NCBI GenBank assembly: GCA_016882345.1
Contig: VGQR01000107.1
Span: 1-6,822 of the forward strand
Reading direction: 5' to 3'
DNA length: 6,822 bases
Source: Cyanobacteria bacterium K_DeepCast_35m_m2_023
Lineage (GTDB): Bacteria > Cyanobacteriota > Cyanobacteriia > PCC-6307 > Cyanobiaceae
The notes beneath the pieces are model-generated. The model was not told the DNA's origin. It saw only the letters and a list, made by a program, of their open reading frames with translations, and did not search any database. Made by a program: the position numbers and the translations under genes. Below, piece after piece: positions 1-5,792 of this stretch (position 1 is its first letter; every line of letters starts with the position of its first letter).

Positions 1-115
1 CGACGCCGCGTTCGTTGCCCAGGTAGCGGGCCGGTTTGCTGATCGAGAGGTCGATCAGGGCGTCGAAATCGATCGGGGCGTCGGCACGGCTCTCGGCAGG
101 GGGGGCAACGGTCAA
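1..115 (-). CDS. Radical SAM protein of the TIGR03960 type, N-terminal fragment (runs off the left edge)
   Basis: Only the first 38 codons are present. The translation contains the stretch SISKPARYLGNERGV (residues about 24-38). I recognise this as the conserved opening of the large B12-binding-domain/radical SAM proteins of the TIGR03960 type, whose N-termini typically carry KPARY(L/I)G. The catalytic CxxxCxxC site lies outside the window, so the enzymatic role cannot be checked and the substrate is unknown to me. The frame has no ATG or GTG between the upstream toxin's stop codon (182-184) and the conserved block, so I chose the TTG at 113-115, giving an N-terminus of MTVAPPAESRADAP. No Shine-Dalgarno is obvious before it. 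It lies 66 nt downstream of the PIN toxin on the same strand and could be co-transcribed with it. The family call is fairly confident, the start less so. Confidence 0.68.
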   Translation of the reverse strand, partial: MTVAPPAESRADAPIDFDALIDLSISKPARYLGNERGV

Positions 116-181
116 ACGCGAGAGCGCCGGATGCCGGCAGCGGGGCTGTTCTGATCGTATGCAGGGTCGAGGTTGCAGACC

Positions 182-586
182 TCAAGGCTCACGCACAGCT
201 GGACTCAGACCCATCTCCCCGGCCTGGCGCCCAAAAGCGCGGTCAAAGCTGACAAGGGCCAAGCAACCTTCGCTGCGCAGCAGGTGCAGGCCATCGGCAA
301 AGTCGAGGCCCTGGGCATACCAATCGAGGGCCTGCACCACCTGCTCTTCCTGCTCCAGATGCAACTGACGGATCTGCAGCAGACCCCGCAGGGCGCGAAT
401 GATGGCTTCGCGCGGCAGCTGGTAAGCACCCCGCAGCACCCATTCGAGCTCGAGCACCACGGTGATCGGCACGAAACAGGCAGGGCTGGCATCGATCAGC
501 TCGGCGACGCGAGCCGCCTGCTGGGGATCGTCGTTGGTGAGCAGGCGCACCAGCAGATTGGTGTCGAGGGCGACCGGCAGGCTCAT
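182..586 (-). CDS. PIN-domain ribonuclease toxin, VapC type (module 1)
   Basis: A 134-residue protein, the usual length of VapC-like PIN toxins, which are Mg-dependent ribonucleases in the cytoplasm held inactive by the partner antitoxin. The four acidic residues expected of a PIN active site are visible: D8 in ALDTNLLVRLL, E46 in VVLELEWVL, D98 in DFADGLHL and D115 in SFDRAFG. The fold therefore looks intact and the toxin potentially active. The ATG at 584-586 begins 2 nt after the antitoxin's stop codon, so the pair is almost certainly co-transcribed and translationally coupled. The stop (TGA, 182-184) is in the same frame as the downstream radical SAM gene. The RNA target cannot be told from sequence. 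Family assignment is strong; the physiological role is inferred from the pairing. Confidence 0.9.
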   Translation of the reverse strand: MSLPVALDTNLLVRLLTNDDPQQAARVAELIDASPACFVPITVVLELEWVLRGAYQLPREAIIRALRGLLQIRQLHLEQEEQVVQALDWYAQGLDFADGLHLLRSEGCLALVSFDRAFGRQAGEMGLSPAVREP

Positions 587-588
587 GC

Positions 589-834
589 TCAGCCCTTGGT
601 GGCGTAAAGGGCAGGATCCATCCGCTCCAGCGGCACGGTCTCACCCTGGTAACCCGTGCAGCCGATCAGGGCCTGGGCACTGGCTGTTTTGTCCTGCGTC
701 TGCGGAACGAGATGCAGCCCATCTGGCTCAAGGCTGAGCGCCAGCAGGTCTCCGGCCTTGAGTCCAAGGAATTTGCGCATCCGCGCCGGAATCACCAGCT
801 GCCCCTTGGAAGACAGCGTCAGCAACGCATCCAT
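589..834 (-). CDS. AbrB/MazE-family (SpoVT-AbrB fold) antitoxin, module 1
   Basis: An 81-residue protein whose first 30 residues form a swapped-hairpin AbrB DNA-binding domain: [20 protein letters not shown] (residues 5-24) followed by LKAGDLLAL. The remaining 50 residues, ending in [13 protein letters not shown], are the flexible tail that in such antitoxins binds and blocks the PIN toxin. The frame stays open upstream to 924, but the AbrB domain begins right at the ATG at 832-834, so I place the start there. No strong Shine-Dalgarno precedes it. It ends 2 nt before the PIN toxin gene, the standard antitoxin-first order. Such antitoxins repress their own promoter, and a dyad at 853-874 lies at a suitable place. 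The gene is divergent from dapL. Confidence 0.87.
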   Translation of the reverse strand: MDALLTLSSKGQLVIPARMRKFLGLKAGDLLALSLEPDGLHLVPQTQDKTASAQALIGCTGYQGETVPLERMDPALYATKG

Positions 835-852
835 CGCAGCAGCACCAAGGCA

Positions 853-874
853 ACTCTTACCAGCGTAAGCCAGT
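853..874. promoter_or_regulatory. Candidate operator dyad upstream of toxin-antitoxin module 1
   Basis: Within the 116-nt divergent gap between the AbrB antitoxin and dapL, CTTAC (856-860) and GTAAG (865-869) form an exact inverted repeat around CAGC. Outer arms ACT (853-855) and AGT (872-874) can extend it past a two-base bulge. It sits 19-40 nt upstream of the antitoxin start, where the toxin-antitoxin complex would be expected to bind for autorepression. The role is inferred; short dyads also occur by chance. I see no convincing -35/-10 pair for either direction in this gap. Confidence 0.3.
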
Positions 875-950
875 GGAGCAGATTGGGCGCCACCCCGCCA
901 TAGGACAATCGCCGCCAGTGTCAACGGGCCCGGCGGCGGCCCAGCGCGTG

Positions 951-2186
951 ATGGCCCAGGTCAACGGCAACTACCTCAAGCTCAAGGCGGGCTATCTGTT
1001 TCCCGAGATCGCCAGGCGGGTCAAGGCCTTTAGCGAGGCCAACCCCACAGCACCGATCATTCGTCTGGGCATCGGCGATGTGACCGAGCCCCTGCCCGAG
1101 GCCTGCCGCAACGCCATGAAGGCCGCCATCGACGCGATGGGCACCCGCGAAGGCTTCCATGGCTACGGCCCCGAGCAGGGCTACCTGTGGCTGCGCGAGG
1201 CGATCGCCAGCCACGACTTTGTGGCCCGCGGTTGCAACATCAGCGCCGAGGAGATCTTTGTCTCCGACGGCAGCAAGTGCGACAGCGCCAACATCCTCGA
1301 CATACTGGGCGAGGGCAACCGCATCGCCGTGACCGACCCGGTCTATCCGGTGTATGTCGACAGCAATGTGATGGCAGGCCGCACCGGCGAGGCCGACGAG
1401 GCAGGCCAGTACGGCGGCCTGACCTATCTACCCATCAATGCGGAGAACGGCTTCACCGCCCAGATCCCCACAGAGAAGGTCGATCTGATTTATCTCTGTT
1501 TCCCTAACAACCCCACCGGCGCCGTCGCCACCAAGGACCAGCTCAAGGCCTGGGTCGACTACGCCCGCTCCAACGGCGCCCTGATCCTCTTTGACGCCGC
1601 CTATGAAGCGTTCATCCAGGACCCCTCGCTGCCGCACTCGATCTATGAGATCGACGGCGCCCGCGAGTGCGCCATCGAGTTCCGCTCGTTCTCCAAAAAC
1701 GCCGGCTTCACAGGCACCCGCTGCGCCCTGACCGTGGTGCCGCGCGGGCTGATGGGCACCGCCGCCAATGGCGAACTGGTGGAGCTGTGGGGCCTGTGGA
1801 ACCGGCGCCAGTGCACCAAGTTCAACGGCGTCAGCTACATCGTGCAGCGCGGCGCCGAGGCGGTGTACAGCCCCGAGGGCCAGGCCCAGGTGAAGGCCCT
1901 GATCGCCTTCTACATGGAGAACGCCGCGATCATTCGCCGCGAGCTCACGGCCGCCGGCCTGAGCGTCTATGGCGGCGAGCAGGCCCCCTACGTGTGGATC
2001 AAGGCCCCTGCTGGCGTCGATTCGTGGGGTTTCTTTGATCTGCTGCTCAGCAAGGCCCACGTGGTGGGCACCCCCGGCAGCGGCTTCGGCGCCGCCGGCG
2101 AGGGTTACTTCCGGCTGTCGGCGTTCAACAGCCGTGACAATGTGCTCGAGGCGATGCGCCGCATCCAGAGCGCCCTCAAGGGCTGA
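951..2186 (+). CDS. dapL: LL-diaminopimelate aminotransferase
   Basis: A 411-residue PLP-dependent class I/II aminotransferase that converts tetrahydrodipicolinate and glutamate to LL-diaminopimelate and 2-oxoglutarate in one step. It bypasses the succinylase and acetylase branches of lysine/peptidoglycan synthesis in the cytoplasm. Visible family marks are the N-terminal [16 protein letters not shown] (residues 5-20), [11 protein letters not shown] (39-49), GYGPEQGY (71-78), the cofactor-binding PNNPTG (185-190), D215 and Y218 in FDAAYEAF, the Schiff-base lysine K249 in [12 protein letters not shown], and R388 in GYFRLSAF, which binds the substrate carboxylate. The length matches known cyanobacterial and plant enzymes. 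The frame is open from 873, but the family N-terminus begins at the ATG at 951. A GTG one codon earlier (948) is a possible alternative. No strong Shine-Dalgarno is seen. The gene is complete. Confidence 0.97.
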   Translation: MAQVNGNYLKLKAGYLFPEIARRVKAFSEANPTAPIIRLGIGDVTEPLPEACRNAMKAAIDAMGTREGFHGYGPEQGYLWLREAIASHDFVARGCNISAEEIFVSDGSKCDSANILDILGEGNRIAVTDPVYPVYVDSNVMAGRTGEADEAGQYGGLTYLPINAENGFTAQIPTEKVDLIYLCFPNNPTGAVATKDQLKAWVDYARSNGALILFDAAYEAFIQDPSLPHSIYEIDGARECAIEFRSFSKNAGFTGTRCALTVVPRGLMGTAANGELVELWGLWNRRQCTKFNGVSYIVQRGAEAVYSPEGQAQVKALIAFYMENAAIIRRELTAAGLSVYGGEQAPYVWIKAPAGVDSWGFFDLLLSKAHVVGTPGSGFGAAGEGYFRLSAFNSRDNVLEAMRRIQSALKG

Positions 2187-2194
2187 GGCCCTTG
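2177..2194 (+). repeat. Hairpin spanning the dapL stop codon
   Basis: CAAGGGC (2177-2183) and GCCCTTG (2188-2194) are perfect 7-base inverted arms around the loop TGAG, which contains the dapL TGA. A second small dyad, GCCC (2195-2198) and GGGC (2203-2206), follows directly. No T-run comes after either, so this is not a classical intrinsic terminator. It might attenuate read-through into clpS or protect the dapL 3' end. Function is inferred. Confidence 0.35.
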
Positions 2195-2244
2195 GCCCGA
2201 AGGGGCTCCCTAAACTGGTGCCTCCTTCCGATCAATCCGTGCTG

Positions 2245-2637
2245 ATGTCCCGCGAGGGTGTTGCCGTTGTGACCACAAAGGTGTCCACCTTGGCAAGCCG
2301 CCCGGAACGGAGGCCCGGGCCCACCGCCACCCAGACGCCGTCGCGTGAGACCGGCGGCGCGGCTGTCATGGAAAAGGCGCCCGAGCGGGTGCGCAAGCCC
2401 TCGCCCCGCTACAAGGTGCTGCTGCACAACGACCCTGTCAACTCGATGGAGTACGTGGTCGTGACCCTGCGCCAGGTGGTGCCGAGCCTCAGCGAGCAAG
2501 ACGCCATCGCGGTGATGCTCGAGGCCCACAACACCGGTGTGGGGCTGGTGATTGTCTGCGATCTGGAGCCCGCCGAGTTCTACTGCGAAACCCTCAAGGC
2601 CAAAGGCCTCACCAGCACGATCGAACCTGAGGAGTGA
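2245..2637 (+). CDS. clpS: ATP-dependent Clp protease adaptor ClpS
   Basis: A protein of 130 residues from the ATG at 2245. The conserved ClpS core runs from about residue 52 to the end: PRYKVLLHNDPVNSMEYVVV, then the helix LSEQDAIAVMLEAHNTGVGL, then EPAEFYCETLKAKGL and IEPEE. ClpS docks on the N-terminal domain of ClpC/ClpA and delivers proteins with N-degrons to the Clp protease. The match is to the cyanobacterial type, in which the pocket sequence differs from E. coli (HNDPVNSM here against VNDDYTPM). The first 50 residues are a polar, proline- and arginine-rich extension of low conservation, so the start is uncertain. A GTG at 2269 with GAGGG at about 2254-2258 would give 122 residues, and the ATG at 2368 would give 89 residues. 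It is in line with dapL, 58 nt downstream, and 4 nt before the CPBP protease gene. Confidence 0.93.
   Translation: MSREGVAVVTTKVSTLASRPERRPGPTATQTPSRETGGAAVMEKAPERVRKPSPRYKVLLHNDPVNSMEYVVVTLRQVVPSLSEQDAIAVMLEAHNTGVGLVIVCDLEPAEFYCETLKAKGLTSTIEPEE
2629..2634 (+). promoter_or_regulatory. Shine-Dalgarno of the CPBP protease gene, inside the end of clpS
   Basis: GAGGAG lies 7 nt before the ATG at 2642 and also encodes the final two glutamates of ClpS. It fixes the start of the downstream gene and suggests translational coupling of the two. It is one of only two clear Shine-Dalgarno sites I see in the window. Confidence 0.7.
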
Positions 2638-2641
2638 GCTG

Positions 2642-3454
2642 ATGGCCTCTAGCGGCACCGCGCCACGGCTCCACTGGTGGGGCACGGTGCTGTACCCGGC
2701 CGCGCTGGTCGCGGTTTTTCTAGGTTGCCAATCTCTGCTGGAGATTGCTGACGTTCCTAACGGCCTTGTGGCCAGTCTGGCGGCACTGCCTGCCGTTGTC
2801 TGCCTCCTGCTCACCCTGCCTCTGAGGCTGCGCTATTGCTGGGCTGAGGGCCGACCCTGGCACCGCCTTGGCGTGTGCGGACCAATCTGGGGGGCGATCA
2901 AAGCACTAGGGAGAGGGGTGCTGAAAGCCTTACTCCTGCTCGCCCTGGTGATTGTCGCCCTGGTTCTGGCTGGGGCTTTGAGCTGGGACTCCCGTCTGAC
3001 AAGCGGCATTCTGCTAAACGCGATAGCACTCGGCCTTGGGGTGGGCTTCGCCGAAGAACTGCTCTTCCGGGGCTGGCTGTTCGGGGAACTGAGCCTGCTT
3101 ATCGGTCAGCAGCGATCTCTTTGGCTCCAGGCTGTTGTGTTCAGCCTGGTCCACACCCGCTTCAGCCTGCCGCCGCTGCAGTTGCTGGGCCTGATGGTCG
3201 GAGTACTGCTTCTGGGGCTCGCCCTGGGACTCCAGCGCCGCGCTGATGGCGGGCTGCTCTGGGGCGCTGTCGGCCTTCACGGTGGACTGGTCGGAGGGTG
3301 GTTCGTGCTCCATCAAGGCCTGGCGACGATCAGCCCATCCGCCCCGAACTGGCTCATGGGGCCTGACAATCCAATCGGCGGCCTGGCAGGCTTAGCAGGA
3401 CTGACAGCGCTGCTGCTGGCACGGCGACGTTGGTGGAGGCCAAAAGAGTCCTGA
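2642..3454 (+). CDS. CPBP family intramembrane metalloprotease (Abi/CAAX-like)
   Basis: A 270-residue, strongly hydrophobic protein with about seven or eight likely membrane segments (roughly residues 14-33, 43-62, 94-114, 122-138, 160-172, 179-197, 205-223 and 245-260). The three CPBP signatures are present: EELLFR (E138, E139, R143), FxxxH in FSLVH (F167, H171) and H213 in GLHGGLVGG. These line the metal site of the glutamate-type intramembrane proteases related to Rce1. Substrates are unknown; family members in bacteria include maturation proteases and immunity proteins. The start is fixed by the Shine-Dalgarno at 2629-2634, and the gap to clpS is only 4 nt, so both are probably made from one transcript. 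The gene ends in the TGA at 3452-3454, which forms part of a candidate promoter for the next toxin-antitoxin pair. The C-terminus ends in a basic tail (RRRWWRPKES). Confidence 0.88.
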   Translation: MASSGTAPRLHWWGTVLYPAALVAVFLGCQSLLEIADVPNGLVASLAALPAVVCLLLTLPLRLRYCWAEGRPWHRLGVCGPIWGAIKALGRGVLKALLLLALVIVALVLAGALSWDSRLTSGILLNAIALGLGVGFAEELLFRGWLFGELSLLIGQQRSLWLQAVVFSLVHTRFSLPPLQLLGLMVGVLLLGLALGLQRRADGGLLWGAVGLHGGLVGGWFVLHQGLATISPSAPNWLMGPDNPIGGLAGLAGLTALLLARRRWWRPKES

Positions 3455-3468
3455 TAGCATCATTGCTA
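3452..3468 (+). promoter_or_regulatory. Candidate extended -10 promoter with overlapping operator for toxin-antitoxin module 2
   Basis: TGATAGCAT (3452-3460) fits an extended -10 element (TG-n-TAnnnT), with a weak TTGGTG at 3430-3435 as a possible -35 at the rather long spacing of 19 nt. TAGCA (3455-3459) and TGCTA (3464-3468) form an exact inverted repeat around TCAT, so a repressor bound there would cover the -10. This is what autoregulated VapBC promoters look like. The TG is part of the stop codon of the CPBP gene. Promoter and operator roles are inferred. Confidence 0.35.
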
Positions 3469-3482
3469 GCCTCTGTTTCGTG

Positions 3483-3716
3483 ATGGCCCAGGTGCTCATC
3501 CGCCAGCTGGACGAACAGGTCGTTGAGCGTCTGCGCCAGCAGGCGAAACAACGCGGCATGTCCCTTGAGCAAAGCCTGCGAGAGCTGCTGACCAAAACGG
3601 CGATGGCGCCGGATGACCTCCTCAGGGATCTGGCCGTGCTGCGCCACCAGACCCCTGAGCGCGGCAAAGATCTCGATGTGGCCGCCCTGATCGAGGCCGA
3701 GCGTGCAAAACGTTGA
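3483..3716 (+). CDS. Ribbon-helix-helix antitoxin, FitA/VapB type (module 2)
   Basis: A 77-residue protein. Residues 1-40 have the ribbon-helix-helix pattern of FitA-like antitoxins: a short beta strand AQVLIRQL, then DEQVVERLRQQAKQRGMSLE and a second helix QSLRELLTKTA. The tail (about residues 41-77), with LLRDLAVLRHQTPERG and AALIEAERAKR, is of the kind that wraps the PIN toxin. It would bind its own operator as a dimer and neutralise the toxin encoded next. Start: ATG at 3483, or the GTG immediately before it at 3480; no Shine-Dalgarno is seen, so translation may be leaderless or from a very short leader. The last 14 nt overlap the start of the toxin gene. Confidence 0.87.
   Translation: MAQVLIRQLDEQVVERLRQQAKQRGMSLEQSLRELLTKTAMAPDDLLRDLAVLRHQTPERGKDLDVAALIEAERAKR
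3693..3696 (+). promoter_or_regulatory. Shine-Dalgarno of the module 2 toxin
   Basis: GAGG lies 6 nt before the GTG at 3703, within the end of the antitoxin gene. It supports the GTG as the toxin start and implies coupled translation, with a 14-nt overlap of the two coding regions. Confidence 0.5.
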
Positions 3717-4158
3717 CGAGCAGCTGTGGGTGGTTGACGCGTCTGTCGCCTTCGGCTGGTTCGCCTGCTGTCAGCAGAGCGAGAAAGCTGTGGAACTGCT
3801 CGAACGAACTCAGACCGTTCAGCGCATCTCTCCTGACCTGGTGCTGATCGAGCTGCTCAATGCAGGCTGGACAACCCATCGCGCTGGGGCCATCACGGAT
3901 GAACAGCTGCAGGCGATGACCAGCCTTACTCCAAAGCTGTTAGGCGCCGTTGTCCCGACAGATCACGCCTTACTGCAAACGGCGTTGGCCTGGTGCAGAC
4001 GACTGGATCACCCCGCTTACGACTGCCTCTATATGGCCTTGGCAGAACAGCGCAACGGCACACTTGTCACGGCGGATCGACGACTCCTCAAGGCCCTGAG
4101 CCGAGCCGAAGCTGGTTCGTCCATCGCTGTCGACCTGGCGGCCTGGTCGATGCCCTGA
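3703..4158 (+). CDS. PIN-domain ribonuclease toxin, VapC type (module 2)
   Basis: A 151-residue PIN-domain protein starting with GTG. The active-site acids are all visible: D12 in WVVDASVAFGWF, E50 in LVLIELLNAGW, D107 in AYDCLYMALA and D125 in VTADRRLL. The order and spacing are those of VapC/FitB-like nucleases, so the toxin looks catalytically intact. It overlaps the antitoxin by 14 nt, with a GAGG ribosome site placed for the GTG. It is a different subfamily from the module 1 toxin: only the catalytic blocks resemble each other, and the partner antitoxin has a different fold. It ends 14 nt from the stop codon of the converging radical SAM gene, with no visible terminator between them. The RNA target is unknown. 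Confidence 0.9.
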   Translation: MQNVDEQLWVVDASVAFGWFACCQQSEKAVELLERTQTVQRISPDLVLIELLNAGWTTHRAGAITDEQLQAMTSLTPKLLGAVVPTDHALLQTALAWCRRLDHPAYDCLYMALAEQRNGTLVTADRRLLKALSRAEAGSSIAVDLAAWSMP

Positions 4159-4172
4159 GGTTGAGGTGGTGT

Positions 4173-5783
4173 TCAGCGCACAGCCGTCGCCAGTGCCTTG
4201 CGGCCTTCAACTGGGGCGTGCAACGCCTGCTCAAGGGGAGCGCAACCATAATCACGCTCCAGCAATGCCATGACCGTCCTCCCAAAGTCACTTGGGTTGC
4301 GATCAAACGCCTCCAGGCAGATGCGGCCAAAGGTGCGTCCCATCGGTTCAGGATTCCAGAGCAGCTTGCGGGCGGTCCAGGGCAGCATGCTCATCGGGTT
4401 GTAGCCCGGTTGAATCAGGCCTTGGTCAAAACCGTACTGCTCGAGATGGGTGTGGGGCTGCAGACCAATGAAGAAGATCGCCGGCTCCACCTTGTCGGCA
4501 CCAAAGATGTTCTCAAGCTCGCGGTGGTAGGCAACGGTCTGGGCAATCGTCTCGGGGCGCTCGTCGATCACATTGAACGAGTAATTCACCGAGACGTGTT
4601 CGCGAAAACCGGCCGCCGCCAACAGCCGACAGCTCTCAAGCACGGTGCGCAGGTTGTAGCCCATGCGCATCTTGCGCACGAGCTCCTGGGAGCCTGATGT
4701 GATACCGATCTCGAAATAGCTCATGCCGCTCTTGACCATGAGCTCAGCCAGTTCGGCATCGAGATTGTCGGCACGGATGTAGGCCGCCCAGCGGATGTCG
4801 GTCATGCCGGCAGCCAAGATGGACCTGAGCAGTTCTTTGGCGTCATCGATGTAACGGCGTGCTGGTATGAACTGCGCATCGGTGAACCAGAACCCCCGCA
4901 CGCCCCGGTCGTAAAGCTGCCGCATCTCGGCGACCACCTCATCGGCGGGGTTCACGCGCACCGCCTTGCCCTCGATGACGGTGTAGACGCAATAGCAGCA
5001 GTTGTGGGGGCAGCCGCGCTTGGTCTGAACGCCCACGTAGAAGTCACCCCCGTCGAGGTACCAGCCCAGCTGCGGCCAGATCTGCTCGATGGTGTCGTAA
5101 TCGACCGCTGTCTTCTCGATTGGGGCCGGCTGCTCATGAATGAGCCCCGGACGGGGCGATTCGCCGGCGACATAGCAGCGCTCGCTGGCGATGGACTCAC
5201 CGCGAATCAGCTTTTCGAGCAGCGTTTCGCCCTCACCCACCGACACCACCGTGCCGGCTGGCAGGCTGCGACCCAGTTGTTCATAAAAGACACTGACAGC
5301 GCCCCCTCCCAGCACGGCCCGGGCCGCAGGTTCAAAGCGTCGGGCCCGGCGCAGCCCACGGCGCAACAGGCGCAGATTGCGCCACAACTCGCCGTAGTGG
5401 CTGGCCATCAACTGAAGGCCACCCATCGCCCCCCGCAGCCGCTTGAGCGGATTGCGTGCATAGAACACCTCAAACGAGTTCTGCAGTGGATTGCCACCAC
5501 GGCCATCCACCGGTGCATAAATCTGAATGTCGCGCCACGAAAAGACCAGCAACGTTGGCCTGAACTGCTCAACGGTGGCCAACAGCACGCGCTCGACATC
5601 CAACAGCGGCAGCGCCGCCAGGTCGAGGATGCGCTGCTGAAGCTGGGGAAACTGTTTGTGCAGGTGGTCGGCGAGGTAGATCGGGCCCACCGGGAAAATC
5701 GGATTGCAGGGCAGGCGAACCAACAACAGGCGCTGCAAGCTGGCGTCCACGGGAGCCGTCAAGGGTGTCTCCGCTATGGCCAT
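4173..5783 (-). CDS. Radical SAM protein with B12-binding-like N-terminal domain; possible photosystem II high-light acclimation protein
   Basis: A 536-residue protein. Residues about 18-200 resemble the Rossmann-like B12-binding domain of class B radical SAM enzymes (RLLLVRLPCNPIFPVGPIYLA, later VLGGGAVSVF and SVGEGE), but I see no DxHxxG motif for base-off cobalamin. The catalytic domain (about 250-460) has the cluster motif C258-PHN-C262-CY-C265 for the 4Fe-4S cluster and SAM, with an extra cysteine at 263. It continues with GFWFTDAQFIP, the helix and strand around WAAYIRADN, and MSYFEIGITSGSQELVRKM, typical of this superfamily. From memory, a cyanobacterial protein of this type is annotated as a photosystem II high-light acclimation radical SAM protein, but the reaction is not known to me. 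It starts 9 nt after cofG, so the two probably form an operon. No Shine-Dalgarno is clear. Confidence 0.85.
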   Translation of the reverse strand: MAIAETPLTAPVDASLQRLLLVRLPCNPIFPVGPIYLADHLHKQFPQLQQRILDLAALPLLDVERVLLATVEQFRPTLLVFSWRDIQIYAPVDGRGGNPLQNSFEVFYARNPLKRLRGAMGGLQLMASHYGELWRNLRLLRRGLRRARRFEPAARAVLGGGAVSVFYEQLGRSLPAGTVVSVGEGETLLEKLIRGESIASERCYVAGESPRPGLIHEQPAPIEKTAVDYDTIEQIWPQLGWYLDGGDFYVGVQTKRGCPHNCCYCVYTVIEGKAVRVNPADEVVAEMRQLYDRGVRGFWFTDAQFIPARRYIDDAKELLRSILAAGMTDIRWAAYIRADNLDAELAELMVKSGMSYFEIGITSGSQELVRKMRMGYNLRTVLESCRLLAAAGFREHVSVNYSFNVIDERPETIAQTVAYHRELENIFGADKVEPAIFFIGLQPHTHLEQYGFDQGLIQPGYNPMSMLPWTARKLLWNPEPMGRTFGRICLEAFDRNPSDFGRTVMALLERDYGCAPLEQALHAPVEGRKALATAVR

Positions 5784-5792
5784 GGTAGGACG

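Noticed and set aside
835..924. A 30-codon extension of the AbrB antitoxin
   Set aside because: The AbrB domain starts immediately at the ATG at 832-834, and antitoxins of this type do not need an upstream extension.
873..950. A 26-codon N-terminal extension of dapL
   Set aside because: The family N-terminus begins at the ATG at 951; the extension has no family resemblance and would extend over the proposed operator.
1428..2060. A 210-codon open frame on the minus strand opposite dapL
   Set aside because: It is antisense to a complete, well-conserved gene, and its translation has no recognisable domain; high GC readily produces such open frames.
2192..2216. A promoter for clpS (TTGGCC and TAAACT)
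   Set aside because: The spacing is about 13 nt, too short for a standard sigma-70 type promoter, and both elements are weak.
4159..4172. A terminator between the converging toxin and radical SAM genes
   Set aside because: Only 14 nt separate the stop codons, and there is no inverted repeat or T-run in them.
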